NCBI RefSeq assembly: GCF_014066305.1
Contig: NW_023501064.1
Coordinates: 531,001 to 595,000 of the forward strand
Direction: 5' to 3'
Length of the DNA stretch: 64,000 nt
Origin: Letharia columbiana
Taxonomy: Eukaryota > Ascomycota > Lecanoromycetes > Lecanorales > Parmeliaceae
In this document: positions 54,910 through 64,000 of the stretch, in pieces
How the letters are laid out: the number at the start of each line of letters is the position of its first letter
How positions within the stretch are numbered: the stretch's first letter is position 1
Notes under the pieces: model-generated
What the model was told of the DNA's origin: nothing
The model's input: the letters and a program-made list of their open reading frames with translations, nothing else
The model's database searches: none
Program-made: the position numbers and the translations under genes

Positions 54910-57900
54910 TCACCGATACCGCAGAGCCTCCCGCTCGGTTTCCCCCTTCATGAGCGTAGTCTCTTCATCCTCGTACTTGTAGCTCATCCTCCTCCCCGGG
55001 CCCGCAGCCTTCCCGTTGACCCTCCCACTTCCCGCCGCGCTCCCGCCCCCAATCTGCCCCACCATCGCCCTCGCCTTCCGCTGCTCCTCTCTGGCCACCC
55101 TCTCCGCATTCCTCGCCTCGCGCTCTCGCGCGTGCTGGTCTATCTTCGGTCCTTTGGGGGGTGACTTCGGCTTTTCGGTCCCCACATCCAGAGGCTTGTG
55201 CTTTTCCTTTTCCTTTTCCTGGGCGGGGCCTTTGGGAGGTCTATCGTGGTTGGATCTTGCATCTTTGTTTTCACGCTTGCTGGGTTTGGAGGAACGGTGA
55301 CCGTTTTCCTTCTCTTCGGGCACGTCCTCGTGCTCGCGACGAGAGCGCTTCCGTTCGCGGTGATGGTCTTCGTGCTCTTCGTCATCGGAACGCCGCTTGC
55401 GCAATGATTGGAAGGGGTCATCATGCTTTTTGGTATGGCCATTAGCGTTGGTGTTAGTGCTGGGTATGGTGCGTCTGCTGGCGCCGTTGATAGTGATCTC
55501 TGGGGACTTTGATCGCTTCCTATTGCTTCGATGGTCCTTGTCATCGTCTCTGCTTTTATCATGGTGGGATCGGTGCGAGCGGTGACTGCTTCGCTCTGTG
55601 TCCTTTTCTTTGTCGTGGTCACGACGGCTTCGATGCGAGGCTCGCTTGGTCGATGAATCGGCTGATGCGACTCTTGTGCGTGAACCTTTGGATTCCTTGG
55701 TATCGCCGTTCTCGTCCTCGTGCTTCCGAGAATGACGACGGTGGCGCTCTCGTCGCTTCTCATGGTCGCTGTCGCTTGAGGGGCTGGTGGATCGGTGGCG
55801 ATGATGTCGGTGGTGGGAGGATTGATGCTTGGTGGGGGAACGTGAGCGCTCACGGGATGGGCTGGGTTCAGTGTCAGTAAACGCATTTTGTAGTCACAAG
55901 AGCCGCAATTGCGCATACCTTTTAGTTGCTGTGGAACTGTTAGGTCGACTTTGCGCGGCAACAGAAGCGCGGCCAACTATGGAGAATCCTTTAATACCAG
56001 TGTTTGGTTGGCCCTGTCTGAAGGCCTTGGGGCCCTTGGGCGCACCTTCGACGCCAAGACCTTTGGGCGCACTAGGAGGAGCGACAGCCTTTACTATTGG
56101 TGGAGTGACACGAGGAAAGCCGTTATGAAGAGGGTACCCAGAGCCTCGGCCACGCGATCCACCACGATAGTCCGGACTTCCATAGAAGCCACGGCCAGCA
56201 CCACGGCCCCGTGGACTCGTGTCTAGTGGTTGGTCGGCATGGAAAGCTGAGGGACCTGTGGGTATCATAGGGCTAGGTGGAGGCATCATTGTGGGCGGAA
56301 CAGAGGCGCTGGTGTCGACAGCAGGTACCTCTGGCTTTGAGAATTCATCGGACACGAAGGCTGGTATAGCTTCGGGCTTCTCTTCTTTCGTTTCCGGCAC
56401 TGTCTCAGCCTGGGTCTCTTCAGGGGCCTCTGTCTTGGCGACCACTTGTTCCGCTGGCGGTTCTACTTGCTCCTCCTTGATGGATAGATCTGGAGGCTTC
56501 TCAGCGTTTTCATCTGCATCGCCAGGGTCAAGCTCTTTGTTGAGCTGCTCTTCAGCCGTAAGCCCGATGGCATTCTCCTCTTGCCTAGCGTCCTGCTGGC
56601 TTCCAGTAGTGCCCTGATCCTGTTGCTGTTGCGCTGGCTGATCTTGTTGTGGGCCATAAGTTGGGGAACCTCTCCGCGTGACTTGTGGTGGTACTTGCTG
56701 ATGGAACGATTCGTAGTTAGTCTGGTTCTGATTTGGATTACCTTGAGAAAAATTCTGACTGTAGCCTCCGCGACCGCGTCCTGCATTTGTGTATCCACGA
56801 CCTCGGCCACGACCGCGATTTTGGAAGCCTTGGCCATGGTGACCGTGATGGAAATCATTATTGGGATATTGATGTTGATGCATCTGGTTGAAGTTTCCTT
56901 GATGCGGTGGCACATTATATCCACCATATCCAGTATTAGCTCCAAAGTCACCACCGCCCATTCCTGCCTGACCAGCATAAGCATTTTGATTGAATTTATC
57001 TTGGCCTGCGTTCCATGCTGCGGGTTGCCCGTTGAATCCTCCTCCGAACGCTCCTTGTCCAGCATTATTGAAGCCCATGCCCATGTTCATGCCATTCATA
57101 CCCATGCCTTGCCCGCTGAAGCCGCCGTACATACCCTGCGACATGGTCATAGGATCCATGCCCATGCCTGGCATACCTAGTATTTCGTGGTTAGCGATCT
57201 GTATTAAAGCTGATGTCACTGTCACAGTTGCTCACCCATCATGTTGGGAAATGCGCCAATCATAGGGTTAGGCATTCCGAATTGCATCATTTGGTTAAAG
57301 TCTCCCACCCCATTGAAGCCCATATTGGGAAAGCCACCATTGGTACCATCGAAACCGAAGCCGCCAATATTCATCCCCTGCACATTGTTTTGTGCCCATT
57401 GCTCATTCTGACCCATAGACTGCTGCTGCTGCTGCTGCTCCATTTGCTTTTCGTTATCATCTGTCTTTTCCTGACCAACGCTACCGTCACCAGCCGTTTG
57501 CGTAGATGCTCGTCTTGAGATCTCGGCACCAGGTGACTGAAATAGGTCAGCGACGAGTGCTCTCCAATGTGAACAAATGGCTTTACCTCAATAGATTCCT
57601 GTGGAATGTCTTTCTGGGCCTCAGTAGGTATGGCTGACCCTTCAGTCTTCGAGCCTGCATGTTCCTGGGACTGGGGGGGCTGGGACACATCGCGAGAGCC
57701 TTGCTTGGCGTCGCTACTGTCTGTTGCTGCAGATGTGAGAGGCGGCGCCGAAGTCTCGGGTGGTTGTGGAGCTGGTGTCTGATCTGGTAATAGCGTAGCA
57801 GGAGTGGCCGGTGTAGCAGACACTTTCTCCACAGCTTCTTTCTTCCTAGCCGTTTCACGCTCCATAACTTTCTTCTTGAGGAAAACTTTGATTGTAGTTC

Positions 57901-58228
57901 GCAGTGCTTTGTTTGGCCGACAATCGTCGGGCACCATAGGCTCATGCAAGCATACTGGACAAGCTACAGGGAGCGAAGCCTGACCTGATGTAGATGTTAG
58001 CGTTACCAGACGGTTGATGAGTGTCGGATGAGCTACTTACAGTCTTCGCATATTGACTGATCACAGCACGGCAGGCGGAACGCGTTGTTGGCAAGCTTGT
58101 TGCAAGCTGCACAGCGAAGCTTGACCGGTATGTCATCCATGGTCAGTGACCTAGTATGTCGGTCAGCTAGCTGCTAAATTCATGTGTCTTAGCTCCACTT
58201 ACGCAGCGATCTCTGCAGGTGTGGTCAT
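54910..58228 (-). CDS. RING-finger protein with Met/Gly/Asn-rich and RS-like regions (RBBP6/Znf1-like)
   Basis: Six exons: 58228-58203, 58150-58041, 57984-57587, 57536-57236, 57176-55919, 55861-54910, giving 1014 aa. The N-terminus is a RING/U-box: PVKLRCAACNKLANNAFRLP, CCDQSICEDC, PVACPVCLHEPMVPDDC, followed by NKALRTTIKVFLKKK, the order seen at the RING of RBBP6/Mpe1. The ubiquitin-like DWNN domain of Mpe1 is missing. The centre is low complexity (poly-Gln, GMGMNGMNMGMG, RGRGRGRGY). The C-terminus is RS/KE-rich (SPSRERSRSPTKH; HHRERKRSRREHED) and ends in a conserved-looking RMSYKYEDEETTLMKGE. Likely a nuclear RNA-processing or E3 protein; the exact role is inferred. Confidence 0.85.
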
Positions 58229-58650
58229 GATGGTGGTGAGCTCTTGAGAGCAAGGTGAGGATGAGGAGGTCGTGTGTTGGTCAGTGCCGGTTTCACTATT
58301 GCCGCTCAGTCGGCCGAGTTGCTGTGCTGGGAAAATGGTGGAGGGGGTGGAGATGATGACATGGCCAGAAGAAGAGGCAGAGATCAGGGTAAGATGGCGA
58401 GAAACAACGCAAGGAAGGGTAAGGTTCACATGTGTTGATTCTCGTCCGGGTATCTGTCTGAAGTCCGCAAAATTGGGGGAGCCTTGGCAGACTAGTGTGC
58501 TTTGGGCTTAAAACAATTTCCTCCAAATGTTGACACACCCTGGGCTGTCTCTTTCAAAATTCTCCACATTATTCCTTCATCTTGTCTTACACTCTTTGTT
58601 TGTATGCTGATGATTGCTCCTATGTTTGTAACACTGACAGTCTGGAGGCA
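58229..58650. promoter_or_regulatory. Divergent promoter region RING protein / hydrolase
   Basis: 422 bp between the two divergent start codons; no recognised element. Confidence 0.4.
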
Positions 58651-59882
58651 ATGATTCTTGATCAGATCTCCTATCTAGATTGCCTTGTTTTCCTCTTCTT
58701 CCTTACGCCACAGTTGCTCCTGCGTGTCAGCGTCTTTGAACTTCTCGTCTGCGTAGTCCAAGCATTACCATTCTTCCGTGAGGACCTCTGTCAGGACAGC
58801 TTCTGTTCATCTGCCTACTTGCTGACAAAGAGCTAGTTATTCAGCTGCCATATGAATTCATCGAAGAAAGATATTTTACTCCAAAAAGGAGCAGATCACC
58901 CTTCGTCAAGCAAGCTTCACCGTTTCAAGATATTGTAATTCGCATTGTACGATATGCTTTCGCTCACTTTTCTACCAAGATTGGCAGAGTCTTTTTCTCC
59001 AAGCCAGTCGCCCTACCATTTCTTCGGTTTCGCATGCTTAGACGAGGCTATCTAAAATCGCCCATAACCTGGCTCGAGATCGACCTCAAGGATACTCATG
59101 GTGTCTGGATCATCGTAGATCCATACGACAAGCCTGACATTGTCATCTATCATTGTCACGGTGGTGGATTTTCTATGGGATCCTGCTACTTTTACCTCGA
59201 ATTCCTCATAGCCTGGGTCAGTCTGCTCAAGGAGGCTGGCTTTCGGAACCCTGCCATATTCTCTCTCGAGTATACCCTAGTACCCGATGCCGTGTATCCA
59301 GCTCAGCTCGAGCAGACCATCACTGGCTACGAATACGTTCGCAAGATTGTCCGAGACCCTTCTCGCATCTGTGTTGGTGGGGACTCCGCGGGTGCAACAT
59401 TGATTTTGAGTCTGTTGCTACACATCGCCAGACAACCGGATTATGAAAACCGGAGGCCAGGCTATGCTGCTCTGATCTCCCCATGGACAACTCTATTCAG
59501 CACGCAGAACCGGAACACCGCCAGTGATTTCCTTGATGCGAATCGGCTCCATATGTATGGACGCCAGTACGCGGGGTCAGATGAGAACTTGGATGATCCA
59601 TTGGTATCTCCAGGGGTCTGCAATGATTGTACATGGTGGGCGAAAGCATCGCCGTCCAACGGATACTGTATTCTATACGGGTCTGAAGAGGTGTTCGGCC
59701 CAGGGCTACGTGATCTTATTGCTCTGTGGCGGAAGAGTGGATGCGCCGTCAGTGTACGAGAGGATGGAGCAGTTCATGCATGGCCCGTTGCTTCAATGTT
59801 TCTCTGCGATACGCAGGCTGAGAGGCAGAAGGGGCTAAGGGACATTGTGAAGATGATCAAACAAGCCATAAAGATACAATAG
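58651..59882 (+). CDS. HSL-family alpha/beta hydrolase (Say1-like)
   Basis: Two exons, 58651-58777 and 58837-59882, giving 390 aa. The start MILDQISYLDCLVFLFFLTP gives an N-terminal membrane anchor. The oxyanion-hole motif is YHCHGGGFSMGS and the nucleophile elbow is VGGDSAGATLIL; the acid is probably in YGSEEVFGPG and the His in DGAVHAWPVA. This layout is that of the hormone-sensitive-lipase/arylacetamide-deacetylase group, which includes yeast sterol deacetylase Say1, also ER-anchored. The substrate cannot be read from sequence. Intron 59 bp, GTGAGG...CTAG. Confidence 0.88.
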
Positions 59883-60146
59883 ACTCCATTATACTTCTAG
59901 CACTGGCAGAAATCCCAGTTTCTTCTCATGAAATTCTGCGTTCCGTTTGGCAGGAAGCTGCACCCTTATCTTTGCCCGCTTATCGCCGTTGTAGCCGATT
60001 TCTGGCACTGCACCGGATCTTAGCGGCTCCAACAACAAGCCTTCCAGCCACTCCTTGTGCAAGCCATTGAATCTCCCAAACACGCCCACGAGCTCTTTTG
60101 TGCTCCTCCCCAGCTCTATCAAGCCTCAATTCCGCAAAGCAGCACA

Positions 60147-61207
60147 ATGGCAACCGAAAAAGCGGCCACAAAGATGCCCGGGCGTAGCGAGAAGGGCAAA
60201 GGCGGCATCGAGCTCTACTCACCCACCTATTTCGGTGCTTGCGCGTTGGGAGGAATCATATCCTGTGGTCCTACTCACACATGTCAGTACTCTATGGTGA
60301 CTGCATCCCACCGCGCCACACTAACCCACTCGCAGCCGTTACACCCCTCGACCTAGTAAAATGCCGCCGCCAAGTCGACTCCAAAATCTACTCCTCTAAC
60401 GTCAGCGCCTGGCGCACCATCTACAAAGCCGAAGGCCTCCGCGGCGTCTTCTTCGGCTGGTCTCCCACCGCCGTCGGCTACTCGTTCCAAGGTGCGGGCA
60501 AATATGGATTCTATGAAGTATTCAAATACACCTACGGCGACAAGATGTTCCCGAATGCCAACAAAACGGTCGTCTATCTCGCGGCGTCAGCATCCGCAGA
60601 GTTCCTTGCGGATCTCGCGTTGTGTCCGTTTGAGGCGATCAAAGTTCGGATGCAAACGACCATTCCTCCCTTTGCCAGCACGCTGCGGGAAGGCTGGGGC
60701 AAGGTGACGGCGAAGGAGGGCACTGGAGGGCTATACAAGGGTCTCTACCCGCTTTGGGGCCGGCAAATCCCATACACGATGGTGAAATTTGCGACCTTTG
60801 AGACGACGGTCAATTACATCTACGCTACGCTGGGGAAGCCAAAGGAGACCTACAACGCCCTGCAACAGACTGGAGTGAGTTTCTTGGGTGGGTATATTGC
60901 GGGTATTGGATGTGCGGTCATCAGTCACCCGGCGGATGTCATGGTTAGCAAGTTGAACGCTGATAGGCAAGGTATGTATTCTTTTCCTATATGTCAATGA
61001 GAGACAACGGTGGGCTGACCTGATGTCGTAGCCGGCGAGGGCGCTGGAAAAGCCATGTCGAGGATCTACGGCAATATCGGATTCAAAGGTCTCTGGAACG
61101 GTCTGCCAGTCAGGATTGCTATGATTGGTACTCTGACCGCGTTCCAATGGTTGATCTATGACAGTTTCAAGGTCGTCTTGGGGCTGCCTACGACTGGAGG
61201 TCATTAA
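60147..61207 (+). CDS. Mitochondrial phosphate carrier
   Basis: Three exons: 60147-60282, 60336-60971, 61032-61207, giving 315 aa. A solute-carrier-25 protein with three repeats: the first signature is [12 protein letters not shown], the second [11 protein letters not shown], the third [12 protein letters not shown]. The N-terminus [15 protein letters not shown] and [14 protein letters not shown] are typical of the Mir1/Pic2 phosphate (or copper/phosphate) carriers of the inner membrane. Intron 1 (53 bp) begins GTCAGT, the same non-canonical donor used by the PKA and PFS2 genes here. Choice between Mir1 and Pic2 orthology is not settled. Confidence 0.94.
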
Positions 61208-61810
61208 GAAGGTCCGAGAACATGGAACAGTGACTGTTCATGAGCAAAAAACCTTTGACCGTAAAGCAAGGCTGAGCAGTCATTCACGAGGGCACGCATA
61301 CATTTCATGTGCAGGCTTGAGTAGTCGGAATTTATCTCTTGCCTGAGACGCCGACGGCGGTCAAATAGTGTTGCACCACGATTCAGCCGCAGATGTACAT
61401 AGCATTTTCATGTAGCAAACAAGCTGTGGTTCTTCAAGGTTTCAGTCTTCTGCCCTTCATGATGCTCTTCCAACGTATCTGTTCTCTCGCATCTTGGAAA
61501 GTCTGTAAAATCGAGTGGGGTGTGTCTCTACTTCTCACATGGAGAGTGAATAATTGGCTGTTCTAGAGGCTTCGATCTCGACACTGACAATCTTTGGGGT
61601 CATGTTTTTGTTTCATCCCGTCTTTTTATCTTTCTATCCATCTAAAAAGGGGATTATTATGTTGAGACTTTTGAGTAGCGTGCCGTCCTTCGGTCTGTTC
61701 CTTGATCCCTAGAAAATGATATCGCTAGGTAAAAAAAAATACCTCAACACACCGTTCAAGTGAAGTCCTCGGATGAGTCCTCATCGCCATCGTTAAATCC
61801 ATCCTCGAGT
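61208..61810. other. Convergent intergenic region
   Basis: 603 bp between the 3' ends of the phosphate carrier and OMA1. No gene or repeat is recognised beyond an A-run near 61,731. Confidence 0.4.
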
Positions 61811-62845
61811 TCACCAAAACCCGTCATCTCCATGCTCAAACGCACTCTGAAATTCATCCACATACCCAGTCATAATCCCACACTGGCTCTCCGCCCTCTT
61901 CTGCTGCGCCTGCGGCAACCATTCCTGAATTACCTTCATTCGGTTCTTACTCGTCGGATGCGTACTCAAGATTTGTGGCGGCGCATACTTCTCTTCTTTC
62001 GCCATACGCTCCCAAACTCCTACGGCGAGGCTAGGATCGTAGCACGCCTGCGCCATCATTAGAAGTCCGATGTAATCCGCTTCTGATTCCATCTTCCGGG
62101 AGCCTGGCCGCTCGAGCGCGACGTCCAGTATGAATCCAGAGTCTTGGACTGATATGCCGAGAGTCCAAGTGAGTAGTAGCGCGAAAGGGATTAGGAAGGC
62201 CATTTGGCTCATCTTTTCGCAGGTGTGATGAGCGACGTTGTGCGCTATTTCGTGACCTAGGACGGCTGCTAGGCCGTCTTCACCGGCGCAGATGGGGAGT
62301 ATGCCGCTGAAGACGAAGACTTTGCCTCCGGGCAAGACAAACGCGTTCTTCTCCTCTGGGTCATCTATGACCTTGACGTCCCACTTCTGCCTTTCCAGTC
62401 CAGCGGCTGGTATCAGTCTTCCTAGCACCTTATTCACCATCCTCGAGTGAGGGTGATCAGGCGGTAGAATGTCTCGTCCATACTGTTGGATCACCCTTCG
62501 ATATCCTGACTCGCCCAACCTTTCTTCCCGGGCTGTTGATATACAGTTGAAGCGCCGCCGACCAGATACGGGGACTTGCTCAAGATTGTAATAGTAGAAT
62601 CCTCCTGAGCCGAGGCCCACGGCACCGACGCCATAGCGGAAATTAGGGGATGTTCTCCACAGGCTGTAGAGGATCTGGATGTTTCCGAAGCGGTTGTACT
62701 GTGTGCGTTGGGGGCCCCTTTGGGAAGCTAGACGTACGGAGGTTCTGGGGAGGAGACTGTGGTGAAGGGGGGTGGATGGAGAAGCTCTTATGATCTTAGG
62801 CGACCAGAAGTGAGAGAAGGAGCTTGGCCATAGCCGGGGAGGCAT
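61811..62845 (-). CDS. OMA1: Mitochondrial inner-membrane metalloprotease OMA1
   Basis: Single exon, 344 aa, the usual fungal Oma1 length. The basic N-terminus (MPPRLWPSSFSHFWSPKIIR) is a mitochondrial presequence and GVGAVGLGSGGFYYYNLEQV the first membrane segment. The M48 zinc site is HEIAH at residues 198-202, with the third ligand in KMESEADYIG (about residue 255). Between them MAFLIPFALLLTWTLGISV is a second hydrophobic stretch. Oma1 is the stress-activated protease that cleaves membrane substrates such as OPA1-type dynamins in animals and acts in quality control in yeast. ILSTHPTSKNRM is the conserved downstream motif. Confidence 0.95.
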   Translation of the reverse strand: MPPRLWPSSFSHFWSPKIIRASPSTPLHHSLLPRTSVRLASQRGPQRTQYNRFGNIQILYSLWRTSPNFRYGVGAVGLGSGGFYYYNLEQVPVSGRRRFNCISTAREERLGESGYRRVIQQYGRDILPPDHPHSRMVNKVLGRLIPAAGLERQKWDVKVIDDPEEKNAFVLPGGKVFVFSGILPICAGEDGLAAVLGHEIAHNVAHHTCEKMSQMAFLIPFALLLTWTLGISVQDSGFILDVALERPGSRKMESEADYIGLLMMAQACYDPSLAVGVWERMAKEEKYAPPQILSTHPTSKNRMKVIQEWLPQAQQKRAESQCGIMTGYVDEFQSAFEHGDDGFW

Positions 62846-64000
62846 TTGTGAAGGCTAGGCGGAATGGAGATGGAGAGTCAGTTGCGGTGGAGCACTGGAG
62901 AGGGATAATGAAGGAGTAAACGGCAAAACCATGGTTATCAGATCGCCCCTTGCGTCGGTTTTGCCAACGACAAAGCAAAGTACTACATGATCAATAAGTA
63001 CCGTCGCAATCCTCTACGTCTGATCACTCTAAGCAAGCAGGCTCTGGTGAAAGGCTTTTGGTTTCCGCCAGGGCAGGCCCCTCGGCCCCCAAAGCTCTGC
63101 GCTAGAGTTCCCTAAGTTCTGTCACCGAAGCCTAAAGTAAATCTCCAGGACACAGTCGCTATGTACTCATGTCACGACACCACGCAATTTCCGCTACGTT
63201 TTACTCACTGTGTTCGAGGGGACTAACTTCCTCCTGCGAATCTTCTGCACATAGCTTAGAGCTGCTGCTAAAAGGAAGATGTGATGAATACGAAACCTAG
63301 TCACAAAATTCGTATGAACGAACGCCTACCAGCGTCTTTCATCAATATTATACAGAAGAAAGAAGATTCCTCCATATCGCTCCTTCGTCTGATTTCATGA
63401 CAACAAGTCGAAGCGCCGTCCATACTATGTCTGTAATATGCAAATGGCTTGCACTACCTCGAGACGGTGCTTGCAGAGTTTTCCCTCTCGAGATTGCTAC
63501 TTCCACGCATCAACCACGCTTGAATTTCGTGGCCATTCACCTCGCGGATGAAACGAATCCACTGCATACAATGGACAACAGCCCGTTCATCGAGTGATCC
63601 AGAACACTGCTGTCATGAGCAAAGGTTTATCGATTCGCAGAAAGCCAGATTTGGCGCGTTTAGTTGCAATGTCTTCCTATTTACTGGTATACTTCGTCGT
63701 AACGTCAATGCTACCAATGATGGGACGCCTCTACTCTTGTAGCAATGTCTACGAGGAAACGTTTTTGGCTTCGACCTGGCTTCCCTCGTGGCCTTCTCGT
63801 ATTCTGTGTTTCATTCTCGAGCATCTAATGGCGCTTCTATCGAGTCCCAATAGAGACATACCAACACTGCTTCCTATCTAGCATATGGAAAGCAGAATCA
63901 CAAGCTGTTAGCCAATTGAATCTATCTATTAAAAGATGAGTGATTCTCCACACTTCCAAAGAGTTCTCCTAAGACGAGGTGGTCTGCGAGAAAGTGAGAC
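62846..64000. other. Right end of window, no gene recognised
   Basis: About 1.15 kb. The first part is the OMA1 promoter. Short open frames at 63,397-63,881 carry no recognisable features; a gene may begin beyond the window. Confidence 0.4.

Noticed and set aside
55140..55976. A 278-codon Thr/Pro/Ser-rich minus-strand open frame
   Set aside because: It is a shifted frame of the RS-rich last exon of the RING protein and runs through its intron 5.

Overview
The window comes from a filamentous ascomycete, most likely a Dothideomycete. The evidence is short GT-AG introns (about 41-156 bp, most 50-60), typical fungal orthologues (Pfs2, HAT1, velvet factor, PKA, NUC1, MARVEL protein), small secreted proteins, and a transposon degraded in the manner of repeat-induced point mutation (RIP). 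It is eukaryotic nuclear DNA with one gene per promoter and no operons. Exon boundaries below were worked out by hand from splice sites and reading frame.

Layout. 0-10.4 kb holds housekeeping genes: mitochondrial nuclease NUC1, a Zrt3-type zinc transporter, the PKA catalytic subunit, an NFKBIL1-like protein divergent from an NSRP1-like splicing factor, and an MGST3-type MAPEG enzyme. 10.4-18.5 kb is accessory: a GC-rich duplicated repeat, a divergent pair of unrecognised large proteins (a coiled-coil protein and an 843-aa protein with a possible chromodomain-like start), and a secreted protein overlapping the latter tail to tail. 18.9-25.1 kb is again conserved: a lysine methyltransferase, the polyadenylation factor Pfs2, and a DGAT1/SOAT-type MBOAT acyltransferase. 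25.5-34.2 kb is the second accessory block: a broken MYND gene, three genes for secreted or membrane glycoproteins, a 903-bp Mutator-like element with 145-bp terminal inverted repeats and a perfect 9-bp target duplication, and several decayed repeats. 34.4-41.6 kb is conserved: a MARVEL protein, a ZIP9-type transporter divergent from HAT1, and the pyruvate dehydrogenase E1 alpha gene.

41.7-47.7 kb is one 5.96-kb, AT-rich, RIP-mutated LINE (zinc knuckle, endonuclease, reverse transcriptase, RNase H remnants) flanked by a 19-bp target duplication. It sits about 155 bp upstream of the PDH E1 alpha start codon, in that gene's promoter. 47.7-64 kb contains a VelC-like velvet regulator in long gene-poor flanks, a 1014-aa RING/RS-rich protein, an HSL-type hydrolase, the mitochondrial phosphate carrier and the mitochondrial protease OMA1.

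Themes: mitochondrial genes recur (NUC1, PDH E1 alpha, phosphate carrier, OMA1); RNA processing recurs (NSRP1-like, Pfs2, RING/RS protein); there are two zinc-type ZIP transporters. The most unusual content is the pair of mobile elements and the secreted-gene block with recurrent antisense relics.
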